Assembly: GCA_024278835.1 (NCBI GenBank)
Contig: JAJRSK010000028.1
Span: 1 to 39,778 of the forward strand
Source: Campylobacterales bacterium
GTDB lineage: Bacteria > Campylobacterota > Campylobacteria > Campylobacterales > QNZT01
DNA length: 39,778 bases
Direction: 5' to 3'
How positions within the stretch are numbered: position 1 is the first letter of the stretch; every line of letters starts with the position of its first letter. Positions 18,238 to 27,850 of the stretch are shown in pieces. The notes under the pieces were generated by a model. The model made no database searches and was not told the origin of the DNA. It worked only from the letters and a program-made list of their open reading frames with translations. Both the position numbers and the translations under genes were made by a program.

Positions 18238-18621
18238 TTATTTGTCATATTTATGATAAAGATAATCAGCTAATCCAACTGCGTCACTATCACTCATGAC
18301 ACCTTTTAATGATGGCATAAGACCAAAGTTTTTAATCGCTTTTTTTCCATAAAGAGACTTTCTTTTATCCGGTTTTTCTATATAATCTTTGATAAAAGCG
18401 ATAAATGTCTCTTTCGATTTGGTCTCATTTTTTAACTTAGTAACAACATCCTTTACATAGGGAGCTTCATATATATTTGTTACTTCACCACCTGATTCAT
18501 TCGTCCCTACCGCAGTGGCATGGCAACTCGAACAATAGTTATTAAAAAGTTCTTCACCTGATTGAGCAAACATTGTTGAAGCAGCAAATAGCGTACAAAA
18601 TAATAAATTAGATGTTTTCAT
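18238..18621 (-). CDS. periplasmic monohaem c-type cytochrome
   Basis: 127 aa with signal peptide (to SMFAQ-like cleavage near residue 20). Haem c attachment site CSSCH (Cys30, Cys33, His34) and probable axial Met in FGLMPSLKG; C-terminal helix DAVGLADYLYHKYDK is typical of class I cytochromes. Likely a soluble electron carrier in the periplasm. It stands alone, convergent with the HAD gene (a TATCATGATA at 18213 lies between). Confidence 0.85.
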   Translation of the reverse strand: MKTSNLLFCTLFAASTMFAQSGEELFNNYCSSCHATAVGTNESGGEVTNIYEAPYVKDVVTKLKNETKSKETFIAFIKDYIEKPDKRKSLYGKKAIKNFGLMPSLKGVMSDSDAVGLADYLYHKYDK

Positions 18622-18793
18622 TTTATAAGACCTTTTGTTTAATTTATATACGATTATATTATAATTATTATTACATATTTATAAATTAAATGATTTTTAC
18701 CCATCAAATTCAGGACTTTGTGTTGAATCATCTCATTGTTGAAATAATTTTCAGTACTCAGTACAATAAAAATTTAATCATTATCTTCAAAAC

Positions 18794-18822
18794 TTGCAAA
18801 CATCCCACTTTTACGCTAAAAT
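18794..18822 (+). promoter_or_regulatory. sigma-70 promoter of argF operon
   Basis: TTGCAA, 17-nt spacer, TAAAAT. Predicted start near 18829, about 29 nt ahead of the GTG start of argF. The remaining region 18622–18790 is very AT-rich with no gene seen. Confidence 0.55.
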
Positions 18823-18857
18823 AAGAGCTTTTTAAAACTTCATCTAAAGGATGAGCA

Positions 18858-19781
18858 GTGAAACACTTTTTAACACTCAACGATTTCAATAAAAATGAAA
18901 TTTTAGAGATGATTGACTTGGCATTTGAAATTAAAAATGACCTTAAGAATGGCAAACGAAAACACGAACTTTCTGGGCAAACACTCGGTATGATTTTCGA
19001 GAAAAGTTCTACTAGAACACGTGTTAGTTTTGAAACAGGGATGTATCAACTAGGCGGTCACGCACTTTTTTTATCCTCAAAAGATATACAACTAGGTCGT
19101 GGTGAGCCCATGAAAGATACGGCACGTGTCATTAGTCGCATGGTCGATATGGTCATGATTCGTACATTTTCACAATCTAGTCTTGAAGAGTTTGCCTCTT
19201 TTTCTAAAGTACCTGTTATCAACGGACTCACAGACGCTTACCACCCAGTACAGCTTATGGCTGATTATATGACTATGATTGAGCACGGTAAAGATAAAAA
19301 TCCTATCGTTGCCTATGTGGGTGATGGAAACAACATGACACATTCATGGTTGCTCTTAGCAGCGAAACTTGGATTTGAGTTACGTGTCGCAACACCCAAG
19401 GGATATGAAGTTGATAGTGATATCCTACAAAAAGCGTTAACTTTAGCTACACAATCAAATGCTACAATAATCATAACCAACGACCCAAAAGAAGCTGTCA
19501 AAGGCGCCGATGTTGTCACGACTGATACGTGGATATCGATGGGGCAAGAAGATGAAAAAGAACAAAGAGTTAAAGATTTTGATGGCTTTATCGTTGATGA
19601 TGCTTTAATGGCAGAAGCGGCAAAAGAGGCACTTTTCTTGCACTGTTTACCAGCATATCGAGGATATGAAGTGAGCGAAGAGGTTTTTGAAGCACATGCA
19701 GATGAGATATTTTCTGAGGCTGAAAACAGACTCCATGCGCAAAAAGGCATCATGGTTTGGCTAGATACACATAGGGGATGA
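18858..19781 (+). CDS. argF: ornithine carbamoyltransferase
   Basis: Forms citrulline from ornithine and carbamoyl phosphate in arginine synthesis. 307 aa. Carbamoyl-phosphate motif FEKSSTRTR (STRTR at 51–55), [18 protein letters not shown] and the ornithine-side HCLPAYRG near the end. The GTG start at 18858 has AAGGA 6 nt upstream. It is the first gene of a run argF–DUF2603–hemN–Fe-S protein–lgt whose members overlap by 1–4 nt, so it is one operon with coupled translation. Confidence 0.97.
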   Translation: MKHFLTLNDFNKNEILEMIDLAFEIKNDLKNGKRKHELSGQTLGMIFEKSSTRTRVSFETGMYQLGGHALFLSSKDIQLGRGEPMKDTARVISRMVDMVMIRTFSQSSLEEFASFSKVPVINGLTDAYHPVQLMADYMTMIEHGKDKNPIVAYVGDGNNMTHSWLLLAAKLGFELRVATPKGYEVDSDILQKALTLATQSNATIIITNDPKEAVKGADVVTTDTWISMGQEDEKEQRVKDFDGFIVDDALMAEAAKEALFLHCLPAYRGYEVSEEVFEAHADEIFSEAENRLHAQKGIMVWLDTHRG

Positions 19782-20287
19782 TAATGGACGATGAGAAAAA
19801 AACAAATTTAATCAAAAAGGTTGAGACACTTTCAAAAAGTCTAGGTTTTGGGGAAAATAACAAAACACTTTTTGAGATAAAAAAAACAAATGACCCAAAG
19901 GTCAAAGAACTACACCTAAAGTCTGGCTCTTGGGAATCAGAAGATGCCTGGTTTGCTATCGATGAAGAGGATACTAAAAAAGCTTATGCCTTCATCCCCA
20001 GTGACTCATTTTCACAGATGTTAAAGATACTAAAAGAAGCTCAAAAAGAGAACTTTGACTTAAAACTTGAAAAAACTATTTGGCAAAATGTTCCCAATGA
20101 CTTTGATGATGTCTGGGTAGTTGCTATGGACGAAATCAAACACTTAGCACAAAATGAAGGCAACAAACCAGTCAGCATCGACTTGGAAAAGTTGATAGCC
20201 GATATCAAAAAAGAGTATCCAAATCTTTTTATCAATCTCAAAGATTTTTATCCACCAAAATTAGAAAACCACCAAGGACTATCATGA
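19778..20287 (+). CDS. DUF2603 / UPF0763 family protein
   Basis: 169 aa acidic soluble protein without signal or membrane segment. I assign it to DUF2603, a family I know only from Campylobacterota and usually found between argF and hemN; shared features are the N-terminal [23 protein letters not shown] and the Trp-rich [14 protein letters not shown]. Function unknown. ATGA overlap with argF and again with hemN. The constant position suggests a role tied to haem or arginine supply, but that is only inference. Confidence 0.8.
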   Translation: MIMDDEKKTNLIKKVETLSKSLGFGENNKTLFEIKKTNDPKVKELHLKSGSWESEDAWFAIDEEDTKKAYAFIPSDSFSQMLKILKEAQKENFDLKLEKTIWQNVPNDFDDVWVVAMDEIKHLAQNEGNKPVSIDLEKLIADIKKEYPNLFINLKDFYPPKLENHQGLS

Positions 20288-21651
20288 TAGATTTCGACAA
20301 GTTCACCAAGTACTCAAAACCAGGACCTAGATACACCAGCTATCCAACAGCGCTAGAGTTTAAAGAAGATTTTGATGTCAATGCCTATATCAAAGAGTTA
20401 GAAGCCCAAGATAGTAACGCTCCTATCTCCTTATATTTTCACCTGCCATTTTGTCGAAGTGCCTGTTATTTTTGTGGTTGCAATGTTGTCTTTACCTCAA
20501 AAGAGGATAAAAAAGAGCGTTACATCGACTACCTAGAAAAAGAGATGCAAATCCTCTCAAGCCATATGGATATGTCAAGAGAAGTGATTCAGATGCACTT
20601 TGGTGGGGGTACGCCAACATTTTTTGATGAAGTACAACTTAAAAAAGTGATAGATCTCATTCACAAATATTTTAAAAATTTTTCCAAAGATGCAGAGATA
20701 TCATGTGAGATAGATCCTCGATTTTTCACGCAGGGGCATATGGATGTACTCAAAGAAGGTGGCTTTAACCGTATCTCTTTTGGGGTACAAGACTTTGATC
20801 CCAAAGTACAAGAAGCCGTACACCGTATACAACCTTTTGATGTCACCAAAAATGCTATCGATATCGCAAGAGCAGCAGGGATAAAGTCTGTCAATGTTGA
20901 TTTGATATATGGCTTGCCTTATCAAACTTTTGAAACATTTAAAAAGACTCTCCATATCGCAAGAGAGTTAGATGCCGATAGATTTGCCGTCTTTAACTAT
21001 GCCCATGTACCTTGGCTAAAAAAGACTATGAGAAAGATAGATGAGACGACACTTCCAAGTCCAAAAGTCAAACTAGAAATTCTCCAGTACACGATAGACT
21101 TCTTTGAAACACATGGATACAAGATGGTCGGTATGGATCACTTCGCCAAACCAGAAGATGAACTCTTTTTGGCCATCGAAAAGGGTGAATTGCACCGAAA
21201 CTTCCAAGGATACACGACCAAAGCAGGCGCAGATCTCATCGGTATTGGACTCACTAGTATCGGTGAAGGAAAAAGCCACTATGTACAAAACTACAAAGAG
21301 ATGAAAGACTACGAGGCGGCGATTGATGAAGGACGACTTCCCACTGAGCGTGGTGTCAAACTCAATGAAGATGATCTTATTAGACAAGCTGTTATCATGG
21401 AACTCATGAGTAACTTCAAGCTCAACATCCCTCGCATAGAAAAAGAGTTTAACATAAACTTTTTTGACTACTTTAAAGAGGCGATAGAAGAACTTCAAGT
21501 TTTCAAAGAAGAAGAGCTTATCATGATAGACAAAAATGAGATCATAGCAAGCAACACCGGTGAAATGCTCATTCGAAACATCTCTATGGCATTTGACGCT
21601 TATCTTCACAAGTTTAAAGATGCTAAGAAAACTTTTTCAAAGACGATATAA
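20284..21651 (+). CDS. hemN: oxygen-independent coproporphyrinogen III oxidase (HemN)
   Basis: Radical-SAM enzyme that decarboxylates coproporphyrinogen III to protoporphyrinogen IX without oxygen. 455 aa, full length. The cluster motif is CRSACYFCGCN (Cys57, 61, 64 for the 4Fe-4S, Cys66 also conserved in true HemN); GGGTPTF (107–112) is the SAM-binding motif; the N-terminal YSKPGPRYTSYPTA is the HemN signature. The ATG sits in a TATCATGATA palindrome that also carries the upstream stop. The stop overlaps the next start (TAATG). Confidence 0.97.
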   Translation: MIDFDKFTKYSKPGPRYTSYPTALEFKEDFDVNAYIKELEAQDSNAPISLYFHLPFCRSACYFCGCNVVFTSKEDKKERYIDYLEKEMQILSSHMDMSREVIQMHFGGGTPTFFDEVQLKKVIDLIHKYFKNFSKDAEISCEIDPRFFTQGHMDVLKEGGFNRISFGVQDFDPKVQEAVHRIQPFDVTKNAIDIARAAGIKSVNVDLIYGLPYQTFETFKKTLHIARELDADRFAVFNYAHVPWLKKTMRKIDETTLPSPKVKLEILQYTIDFFETHGYKMVGMDHFAKPEDELFLAIEKGELHRNFQGYTTKAGADLIGIGLTSIGEGKSHYVQNYKEMKDYEAAIDEGRLPTERGVKLNEDDLIRQAVIMELMSNFKLNIPRIEKEFNINFFDYFKEAIEELQVFKEEELIMIDKNEIIASNTGEMLIRNISMAFDAYLHKFKDAKKTFSKTI

Positions 21652-22946
21652 TGGGAAAAATAGAAGAGATTTTTAACTTTCAAGAGACAAGCGATGACTG
21701 TATCAAGTGTGGTAAATGCATCCCTGTTTGTACAATTCACAACGTCAACCCTGATGAAGTCACCTCTCCTCGTGGCTTTATCGATCTTTTAGGTCAGTAT
21801 CAAGCAGGCAATCTTGAACTTGATAAAAATGCCAAAAATATCTTTGAGAGTTGTTTTTTATGTACCAACTGTGTGGAAGTATGTCCTAATTCCCTCGCTA
21901 CGGATATGGTGATAGAAGAGGTGCGTGCTGATATCGCAGATAAGTTTGGTATCGCTTGGTTTAAGAGAGCTTTTTTCTTTTTACTTCGTCACCGACGCAT
22001 CATGGATATCTTCTCAAAAATGGGATATGTTTTCCGAACCTGTGCTTTGGCAGAAGATAACAAAGGACGAGGATTACGCGCAAAGTTTTCCTTGCCTATG
22101 GTAAAAAAAGGACGCCTATTACCTTCTATGAGTTCTGTTAGTTTTCTAAACTCTTACCCAGAAGAGATACTCTCTGAGACAGAAGGTAAAAAACCGCGCG
22201 TGGCTATCTTCATAGGTTGCTTGGCAAACTACAATTATACAGGTATTGGTGAGAGTTTGGTAGATATACTTAAAGTGCTAAATATCGATATATTTATCCC
22301 TAAAAAACAACTCTGTTGTGGTGCACCTGCCTACTTTACGGGCGATGTAAATACCGTAGAAGTCATCACGAAAAAAAATATCGAATACTTTGAATCTTTT
22401 ATGGATGAATGTGATGCGATGTTGATTCCAGAGGCAACTTGTTCAGCGATGGTGAAACATGATTGGCAAGTCTTTTTCAAAAACCACGATATGCCTGAGT
22501 GGGAAGAGAGAGCAAAAAAAGTAGGTGAAAAAATCCACATGGCAACCAAATGGCTGCATGACAACACCGATCTTGCCCAAAAGCTAGAAGAAAAAGGGAC
22601 AAAGTTTGATGAAGTTGTTACCTATCATGATCCTTGTCACGCCAAGAAAGTGCAAGGCATATGGGAAGAACCACGTAATCTTTTGAGTAAAAACTATCCG
22701 ATGGTAGAGATGAGTGATCCTAATCAATGTTGTGGATTTGGTGGGGTAACGATGCAAACTGAGAAGTTTCATCTAGCAGAATTGGCCGGACTGCCAAAAG
22801 CTGCGATGATAAAAGAGACCAAAGCGCATTATGTCTCAGCAGAGTGTTCTGCCTGTCGCGTACAACTCAGCGAAGCACTCAACCATGGCGAAGTAGAAAC
22901 TATCTTTAAAAATCCACTAGAATTAATAGCAGAGGCATTAAAATGA
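21651..22946 (+). CDS. Fe-S oxidoreductase, GlpC/GlcF-like
   Basis: 431 aa. Two N-terminal 4Fe-4S ferredoxin motifs (CIKCGKCIPVC, Cys17–27; CFLCTNCVEVC, Cys68–78) and two C-terminal CCG domains (LCCGAPAYF, QCCGFGGV) as in heterodisulfide reductase-type, glycolate oxidase (GlcF) and GlpC subunits. It passes electrons between a flavoenzyme and the quinone pool or another acceptor, but no flavin partner lies nearby, so the substrate is undefined. As I recall, C. jejuni has the orthologue at the same place beside hemN. Coupled to hemN and lgt. Confidence 0.88.
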   Translation: MGKIEEIFNFQETSDDCIKCGKCIPVCTIHNVNPDEVTSPRGFIDLLGQYQAGNLELDKNAKNIFESCFLCTNCVEVCPNSLATDMVIEEVRADIADKFGIAWFKRAFFFLLRHRRIMDIFSKMGYVFRTCALAEDNKGRGLRAKFSLPMVKKGRLLPSMSSVSFLNSYPEEILSETEGKKPRVAIFIGCLANYNYTGIGESLVDILKVLNIDIFIPKKQLCCGAPAYFTGDVNTVEVITKKNIEYFESFMDECDAMLIPEATCSAMVKHDWQVFFKNHDMPEWEERAKKVGEKIHMATKWLHDNTDLAQKLEEKGTKFDEVVTYHDPCHAKKVQGIWEEPRNLLSKNYPMVEMSDPNQCCGFGGVTMQTEKFHLAELAGLPKAAMIKETKAHYVSAECSACRVQLSEALNHGEVETIFKNPLELIAEALK

Positions 22947-23773
22947 CAGCATGGAACCACATATACGAGCAATTTGACCCTATCGCCTTTTCTCTTGGCT
23001 CTATCAAAGTACACTGGTATGGCATCATGTATGTCACCGCGCTACTTGTTGGTATCTTTGTAGCAAAGTGGCTTGTTAAAAAAGACAATCTTCCTGTAGC
23101 ACAAGATGTTTTAGACAACTATATCATTTGGATCGAGGTTGGTGTTATATTAGGAGCAAGGATTGGATATCTTGCCTTTTATCAGCCTGATTTTTCACAA
23201 TACTTACTACAACCTTGGCAAATGTTTAATCCTGTGCAAAATGGAGAATTTGTTGGTATCTCAGGTATGAGTTTTCATGGTGCTGTACTTGGATTTTTAG
23301 CTGGTTCTACGCTATTTTCTATGAAGTATAAAATCAACCAATGGTTCATGCTTGATATCGCCGCAGTCGCTATCCCTGCAGGTTACTTTTTTGGTCGTAT
23401 TGGAAACTTTGTCAACCAAGAACTCGTAGGGCGTCAAACTGATGTCAGCTGGGGAATCCTAGTAGATGGCGTACTGCGTCACCCTTCACAGCTTTATGAA
23501 GCGGTTGCAGAGGGTATCATCGTTTTTATCATCATGTACGCTATAAGAAAGAGAAAAAGTTTCCATGGACAGCTTATCTCGATCTATCTTATTCTCTACG
23601 GTATTGCAAGATTTTCAGCAGAAATGTTCAGAGCACCAGACCCACAGATAGGCTATGTCTATAGTGACTGGATGACGAAAGGACAGGAATTTTCACTTAT
23701 CATGATAGCCTTTGGCATCGGACTCTATTTTTATATGAAGAAGTTTGGAAAAAAAGAAGTTAATCTACACTAG
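22943..23773 (+). CDS. lgt: prolipoprotein diacylglyceryl transferase
   Basis: Inner-membrane enzyme that adds diacylglycerol to the lipobox Cys of prolipoproteins. 276 aa with about seven membrane segments. Family motifs are HWYGIMY, RIGYL, GMSFHGAVLG, GRIGNFVNQELVGR and RHPSQLYEA. ATGA overlap with the preceding gene. It serves the lipoproteins of the window (genes at 95, 11343, 33046 and 34860). Last gene of the argF operon. Confidence 0.96.
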   Translation: MTAWNHIYEQFDPIAFSLGSIKVHWYGIMYVTALLVGIFVAKWLVKKDNLPVAQDVLDNYIIWIEVGVILGARIGYLAFYQPDFSQYLLQPWQMFNPVQNGEFVGISGMSFHGAVLGFLAGSTLFSMKYKINQWFMLDIAAVAIPAGYFFGRIGNFVNQELVGRQTDVSWGILVDGVLRHPSQLYEAVAEGIIVFIIMYAIRKRKSFHGQLISIYLILYGIARFSAEMFRAPDPQIGYVYSDWMTKGQEFSLIMIAFGIGLYFYMKKFGKKEVNLH

Positions 23774-23827
23774 AGGCTCAGAGCAGCGGGAGGATTTGTC
23801 CTCGTAAAGCAGCAAAAACGCCTCTAG
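23770..23827. terminator. structured 3' junction between lgt and the M23 peptidase gene
   Basis: Outer stem CTAGAGGC/GCCTCTAG (23770–23777 with 23820–23827) encloses an inner hairpin GAGGA-tttg-TCCTC (23790–23803). It spans both convergent stop codons. Probably a bidirectional 3'-end structure, though it lacks T-runs and is more elaborate than an ordinary terminator. Confidence 0.5.
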
Positions 23828-24684
23828 TAAAGTACATTTATAATTTCTAAAAACTGCATCGGGTCTACCCCAACACCAGCAACATGCACAGCAAAGTGTA
23901 AGTGTGGACCCGTCACGCGACCCGTAGCCCCAGCAAGACCTATCACTTCACCTCTCTCTACCATATCCCCTTTTTTTACTTTAAATTGGCTCATATGATA
24001 ATACCCCGTATAGATACCCTGACCATGGTCAATGATGACAGAATTACCTGCAAAAAATCTATTTTTCACCAACACGACTTTTCCAGCATTGGCCGCCATC
24101 AATGGCGTACCTACTGCAGCGCGAAAATCAGTCCCTGAGTGATAACTTTTCAGTACCCCATTGAAAACCCTTTTTGTACCAAATGCACTCGTAATCTTAC
24201 TCTCCATAGGTCTTAAAAATGGCTCAGTGATATAAGAGTTTTTTGTGAAAGTATGATATATCTTTTTTGCTTCATAATTTTCTCTTTTGATGCGTGCTCT
24301 ATTTTTCTTCGAGATTTTGGCACAGGAAGATACTACCTTGAGACGTTCAGACTTATACGTTCCCTTGACTATCATGATAGGGACAGAGACATAGTGTTTT
24401 TCACCATGCACTATGGTGACAATCACCGCATTTTTCTTCTTTGGTTTCACGTAATAACCCGTCGGTACTAGTGCGTAGAAAACATCCGCTTTACTAGGGT
24501 GTAGATAAAAAGGATATCTCACCCCAAGATAGGCAACATAGGCTTTGGAAAACGTCTCATCACTTTGCAACTCAAAAAGCATCGTTTGCGCATTGGCAAC
24601 TTTTTCACTAGAGACACTATACGTGACAGACGCCCACAAGGGAGCTATCATGATAGAAAAAAAAAGTATAACTTTAGTGACCAT
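23824..24684 (-). CDS. M23 (LytM) peptidoglycan endopeptidase
   Basis: 286 aa from MVTKVILFF. Signal peptide, an N-terminal beta-rich domain, and a C-terminal LytM domain with HSGTDFRAAVGTPL (His/Asp zinc ligands) and HLHFAVHVAG (HxH ligand). It should cut peptide cross-links in periplasmic murein; relatives in Helicobacter and Campylobacter help shape the cell, but I cannot assign a particular csd/pgp name. ATG at 24699 is the alternative start. The start overlaps the end of the AI-2E permease gene, implying one transcript. Confidence 0.88.
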   Translation of the reverse strand: MVTKVILFFSIMIAPLWASVTYSVSSEKVANAQTMLFELQSDETFSKAYVAYLGVRYPFYLHPSKADVFYALVPTGYYVKPKKKNAVIVTIVHGEKHYVSVPIMIVKGTYKSERLKVVSSCAKISKKNRARIKRENYEAKKIYHTFTKNSYITEPFLRPMESKITSAFGTKRVFNGVLKSYHSGTDFRAAVGTPLMAANAGKVVLVKNRFFAGNSVIIDHGQGIYTGYYHMSQFKVKKGDMVERGEVIGLAGATGRVTGPHLHFAVHVAGVGVDPMQFLEIINVLY

Positions 24685-25708
24685 TGCTCTTCTCTTCATC
24701 TAATAGTACTTGATAAATCCGCACTAATGATATAAAAAATGTCGTGATAGCAGGTCCCAAAATCATCCCCCAAAACCCATACGTCGTTAAGCCCGCGATG
24801 ATAGAGAAAAAGACGACTATTTCATTAATCTTTGTTTTACTTTTGACCATGTCATCTTGCACATACTTGATAATCAAAGGCTTGATAAACGTATCTGCGA
24901 TAACGGATATCACGATGAGTGAATAGAGCACTATCACGACAGCCGACATGGTATTGCCACTAGCATATTCATACATCGATACAGGAAGCCACATCACTAG
25001 CCCACCAATCACAGGTATCAAAGAGGCAAATCCATAAAGGATGCCAAAAAGAAGCCCATCATAACCATAAATCATGACGATAAAAGCAAAGAGCGCACCC
25101 TCTAAAATAGCAGTTAAAAGTATAGAATAAAAAACCACACTCATAACATTGGATATCTCTGTAAAAAAACTAGAATGCCTATCAAAAGGCAATATATCTT
25201 TGAGAAACTTGACTAACTCTTTACTATAAAGGTTCACAAAAAAGTAAAAAATCAAAATCAAAAACATATCTTTAAAAAACCCTGCCGATTTTTGCAATAC
25301 CGTAGAAGCGACTGTGACAATCTTTGTCGTGATATCTTGGGAATTAAGAGAGTCCAAAAACTCTTTTACATAAGGCTTTGCAAAAGCAAGATAATCAGGT
25401 ACCACAAAGTTCTTTTTAAGCCCCACGATTTTATCTACCACTGTAGGATCAAAGTTATTGAGGATATCCGTAGATGCATTGATAGCATAGACTATCGGAA
25501 GGAAAAATAGTAAACCCAAAACAAGCGTCATCAACAAAGCACGAAGTGTCTTAAATCGGATATATTTAGTAAAAAATGTGTTTAAATTACTAGTAGCCAA
25601 GGCTAATAATGATGCAATAAACATAGGTAAAAGAAAGGGACGATAAAGATACCAAACACCATACAAAACAAGTAAAAACAATCCTAGTAGGAAGTATTTT
25701 CTGTTCAT
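24674..25708 (-). CDS. AI-2E family transporter / PerM-like permease
   Basis: 344 aa with the two-hairpin-plus-core membrane topology of the family: paired helices at 5–60, a soluble region with LDSLNSQDITTKI (~120–150), and five or more further helices including YGFASLIPVIGGLVMWLP, a strong family signature. Family members export small molecules or ions; the autoinducer-2 link is not general, so the substrate is unknown. Start 25708 is chosen for the AAAGGAG 9 nt upstream, part of which lies in the stem of a repeated leader hairpin (25722–25748). Confidence 0.88.
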   Translation of the reverse strand: MNRKYFLLGLFLLVLYGVWYLYRPFLLPMFIASLLALATSNLNTFFTKYIRFKTLRALLMTLVLGLLFFLPIVYAINASTDILNNFDPTVVDKIVGLKKNFVVPDYLAFAKPYVKEFLDSLNSQDITTKIVTVASTVLQKSAGFFKDMFLILIFYFFVNLYSKELVKFLKDILPFDRHSSFFTEISNVMSVVFYSILLTAILEGALFAFIVMIYGYDGLLFGILYGFASLIPVIGGLVMWLPVSMYEYASGNTMSAVVIVLYSLIVISVIADTFIKPLIIKYVQDDMVKSKTKINEIVVFFSIIAGLTTYGFWGMILGPAITTFFISLVRIYQVLLDEEKSNGH

Positions 25709-25721
25709 ATTTATTGTCTCC

Positions 25722-25786
25722 TTTCTAAGGGGCAAAGCCCCTTAGAAATTCCTCTCACTGAAGCTTCGACGCTTGTCGAGAATAGT
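25722..25786 (-). promoter_or_regulatory. repeated 5' leader element, copy 1 (before the AI-2E permease)
   Basis: Read on the minus strand: a hairpin TCGAC..GTCGA, a linker, then a perfect 12-bp hairpin (25722–25733 with 25737–25748, 3-nt loop) whose 3' end is the AAA of the Shine-Dalgarno AAAGGAG (25718–25724). The copy before ruvB has the same order and spacing. The SD is partly in the stem, so the stem could limit translation. Confidence 0.6.
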
Positions 25787-25796
25787 TTATCATGAT

Positions 25797-25830
25797 GGCA
25801 AAGCCCCTTAGAAATTCCTTTTACTAAAGC
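25797..25830 (-). repeat. truncated third copy of the leader element
   Basis: 23 bp identical to the inner part of copy 1 (loop plus right arm plus following ATTCCT), then diverging, between the ruvB stop and copy 1. TATCATGATG variants flank it on both sides (25788, 25831). It has lost one arm of the main stem. Suggests local duplication. Confidence 0.65.
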
Positions 25831-25832
25831 TA

Positions 25833-26858
25833 TCATGATGACTCCTCATCAAATAGTGATGGTTTATCTTGTGGTGGCGTTAGCCTGAAAAGTTCATAGG
25901 TTTTCGGTGTAGCCACCCTACCTATTGATGTCTTTTCGACATAGCCATTGGCGATGAGATAGGGTTCTATCACATCTTCTATAGTCCCTTCATCTTCACT
26001 CAGCGTTGCTGCTATCGTGCCAAGTCCCATCGCTCTTCCTTTGGCTTGAATCAAAAGTTCTAAAAATCGTATATCCATCTCATCAAACCCTTGCGCATCA
26101 ACACCTAGTTCATCGAGTGCATATTTGGCACGATGCAGACTTATCTCTTCTTCATTTTCCACCTGTGCATAATCCCGGATACGCTTTAAGAGTCTCAGCG
26201 CGATACGTGGTGTTCCACGACTACGTCTTGACGTTTCCACAGAAGCATCTTTTTGACAATTAAAAGTCAGCTTAGTACCCGCTGCTCGGATGATTTGCGC
26301 TAACTCATCATGAGAGTAAAACTGCAATCGAAAATGCATCCCAAATCTATCTCTCAAGGGTGCTGAAATCATCCCTGCTCTCGTCGTCGCACCGATAAGG
26401 GTAAACTTAGGCAAATCCAGCTTGATAGTCTGCGCTGCAGGCCCACTTCCGATGATGATATCAAGTCGAAAATCTTCCATGGCAGGATAGAGTATCTCTT
26501 CGATAGCTGGAGACAGACGATGAATCTCATCGATAAAGAGGATATCCCCTTCATCAAGATTTGTCAGTATCGCTGCTAAGTCCCCTGACTTTTCTATCAT
26601 CGGAGCGGCAGTTGTTTTGATGTTGGCATTCATCTCTGTCGCAATGATATTTGCTAGCGTAGTTTTCCCTAGTCCCGGAGGACCAAAAAAGAGTACATGA
26701 TCTAAACTCTCTTCTCTTTTTTGCGCTGCTTTTATAAAGACTTGTAAATTCTTTTTGATTTTCTCTTGACCGATGTACTCATCCCAGGTTGAAGGACGAA
26801 GCGTTACCTCATCTTCACTATCAAAATCAAACTTTTCTACCTCTACAATTCGCTCCAT
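25833..26858 (-). CDS. ruvB: Holliday junction branch migration helicase RuvB
   Basis: AAA+ motor that, with RuvA, drives branch migration of Holliday junctions. 341 aa. Walker A GPPGLGKT (59–66), Walker [10 protein letters not shown] (110–113), sensor 1 [10 protein letters not shown], arginine finger region LRDRFG, and a C-terminal winged helix ([20 protein letters not shown]). ATG at 26858 has AAAGGAG (26867–26873) 8 nt upstream; that SD is embedded in leader-element copy 2. The panB gene starts upstream on the same strand. Confidence 0.98.
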   Translation of the reverse strand: MERIVEVEKFDFDSEDEVTLRPSTWDEYIGQEKIKKNLQVFIKAAQKREESLDHVLFFGPPGLGKTTLANIIATEMNANIKTTAAPMIEKSGDLAAILTNLDEGDILFIDEIHRLSPAIEEILYPAMEDFRLDIIIGSGPAAQTIKLDLPKFTLIGATTRAGMISAPLRDRFGMHFRLQFYSHDELAQIIRAAGTKLTFNCQKDASVETSRRSRGTPRIALRLLKRIRDYAQVENEEEISLHRAKYALDELGVDAQGFDEMDIRFLELLIQAKGRAMGLGTIAATLSEDEGTIEDVIEPYLIANGYVEKTSIGRVATPKTYELFRLTPPQDKPSLFDEESS

Positions 26859-26870
26859 TTAATAGTCTCC

Positions 26871-26932
26871 TTTCAAGAGAGCAAAGCCCCCTTGAAATTC
26901 CTCGCACTGAAGCTTCGACGCTTGTCGAGAAT
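26871..26932 (-). promoter_or_regulatory. repeated 5' leader element, copy 2 (before ruvB)
   Basis: Same layout as copy 1. The main stem (26871–26882 with 26886–26897) differs from copy 1 but keeps pairing at two altered positions (T-A to A-T and A-T to G-C), though two inner positions are A·C. The 34 nt beyond the stem differ at one base only. It reads straight into the ruvB Shine-Dalgarno. Confidence 0.6.
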
Positions 26933-26968
26933 GGGCTATACTACAAGCACTTATCATTATAGCCACCA

Positions 26969-27781
26969 TCAGTACGTATACTCATCACTAGGAAATTTTC
27001 TATTTTTCACTTCATCTACAAAGTTACCAAGTGCTTCACGGATAAGTTTTCCACCTTCCATATAGCGCTTCACAAATTTTGGTTTAAAATCTTCAAAAAA
27101 TCCAAACATATCACTCCAGACCAATACTTGTCCATCTGTTACCACACCCGCACCGATACCGATAGTTGGGATACTTACCGCCTCTGTGATAGCCTTTGCC
27201 GCTTCTTCTTTCACCCCTTCAATCACGATAGCAAATGCCCCTGCCTTTTCGATAGCGATGGCATCTTCCACTAGTGCATCGATATCCGCTTGATCTTTTC
27301 CACGAACTTTGTAACCGCCTTCACTTCTCACATACTGAGGCATGAGCCCTATATGTCCCATCACTGCTACTGAAGCATCTGTCAAAGTTTTAATGATTTC
27401 TGCTCGCTCTTTTCCACCTTCTATCTTTACCGCGTGAGCATCTGTTTCACGATAGACTCTGGTGGCATTTTTCAGGGCTAGTGACTTAGTCATATACGCC
27501 CCAAAAGGCATATCAAGCACGATGAGTGGTAGCTTTGCACCCATACAAACGGCTTTTGTATGATAAATCATCAGTTCCATATTTGCCGAGAGCGTATCTG
27601 ATTTTCCTGAAAAGCTCATGTTGAGTGAATCCCCCACCAATATCATCTCAACAGAACCATCAAACAGATTGGCAAAGAGCGCATCATAAGCTGTCACCAT
27701 GGTGATAGGCTCCTTACCTTTCATATTTCGAATGGTACTAACTGTTACTTTTTTCTCTATTTTTTTTGTTTGAATACTCAT
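26969..27781 (-). CDS. panB: 3-methyl-2-oxobutanoate hydroxymethyltransferase
   Basis: Adds a hydroxymethyl group from methylene-THF to ketoisovalerate, first committed step of pantothenate synthesis. 270 aa, normal length. Signatures: MVTAYDALFA, LVGDSLNMSFSG (metal-binding Asp), YHTKAVCMGA, VKIEGG, GHIGLMPQ, and GIGAGVVTDGQVLVWSDMFG. It lies 110 nt upstream of ruvB on the same strand. Confidence 0.96.
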   Translation of the reverse strand: MSIQTKKIEKKVTVSTIRNMKGKEPITMVTAYDALFANLFDGSVEMILVGDSLNMSFSGKSDTLSANMELMIYHTKAVCMGAKLPLIVLDMPFGAYMTKSLALKNATRVYRETDAHAVKIEGGKERAEIIKTLTDASVAVMGHIGLMPQYVRSEGGYKVRGKDQADIDALVEDAIAIEKAGAFAIVIEGVKEEAAKAITEAVSIPTIGIGAGVVTDGQVLVWSDMFGFFEDFKPKFVKRYMEGGKLIREALGNFVDEVKNRKFPSDEYTY

Positions 27782-27850
27782 GAAATTCCCTATATATTCG
27801 CTGTTTTATAGATTTTACCAAAAACTTACTATAAAGTGAATTTCTTCATA

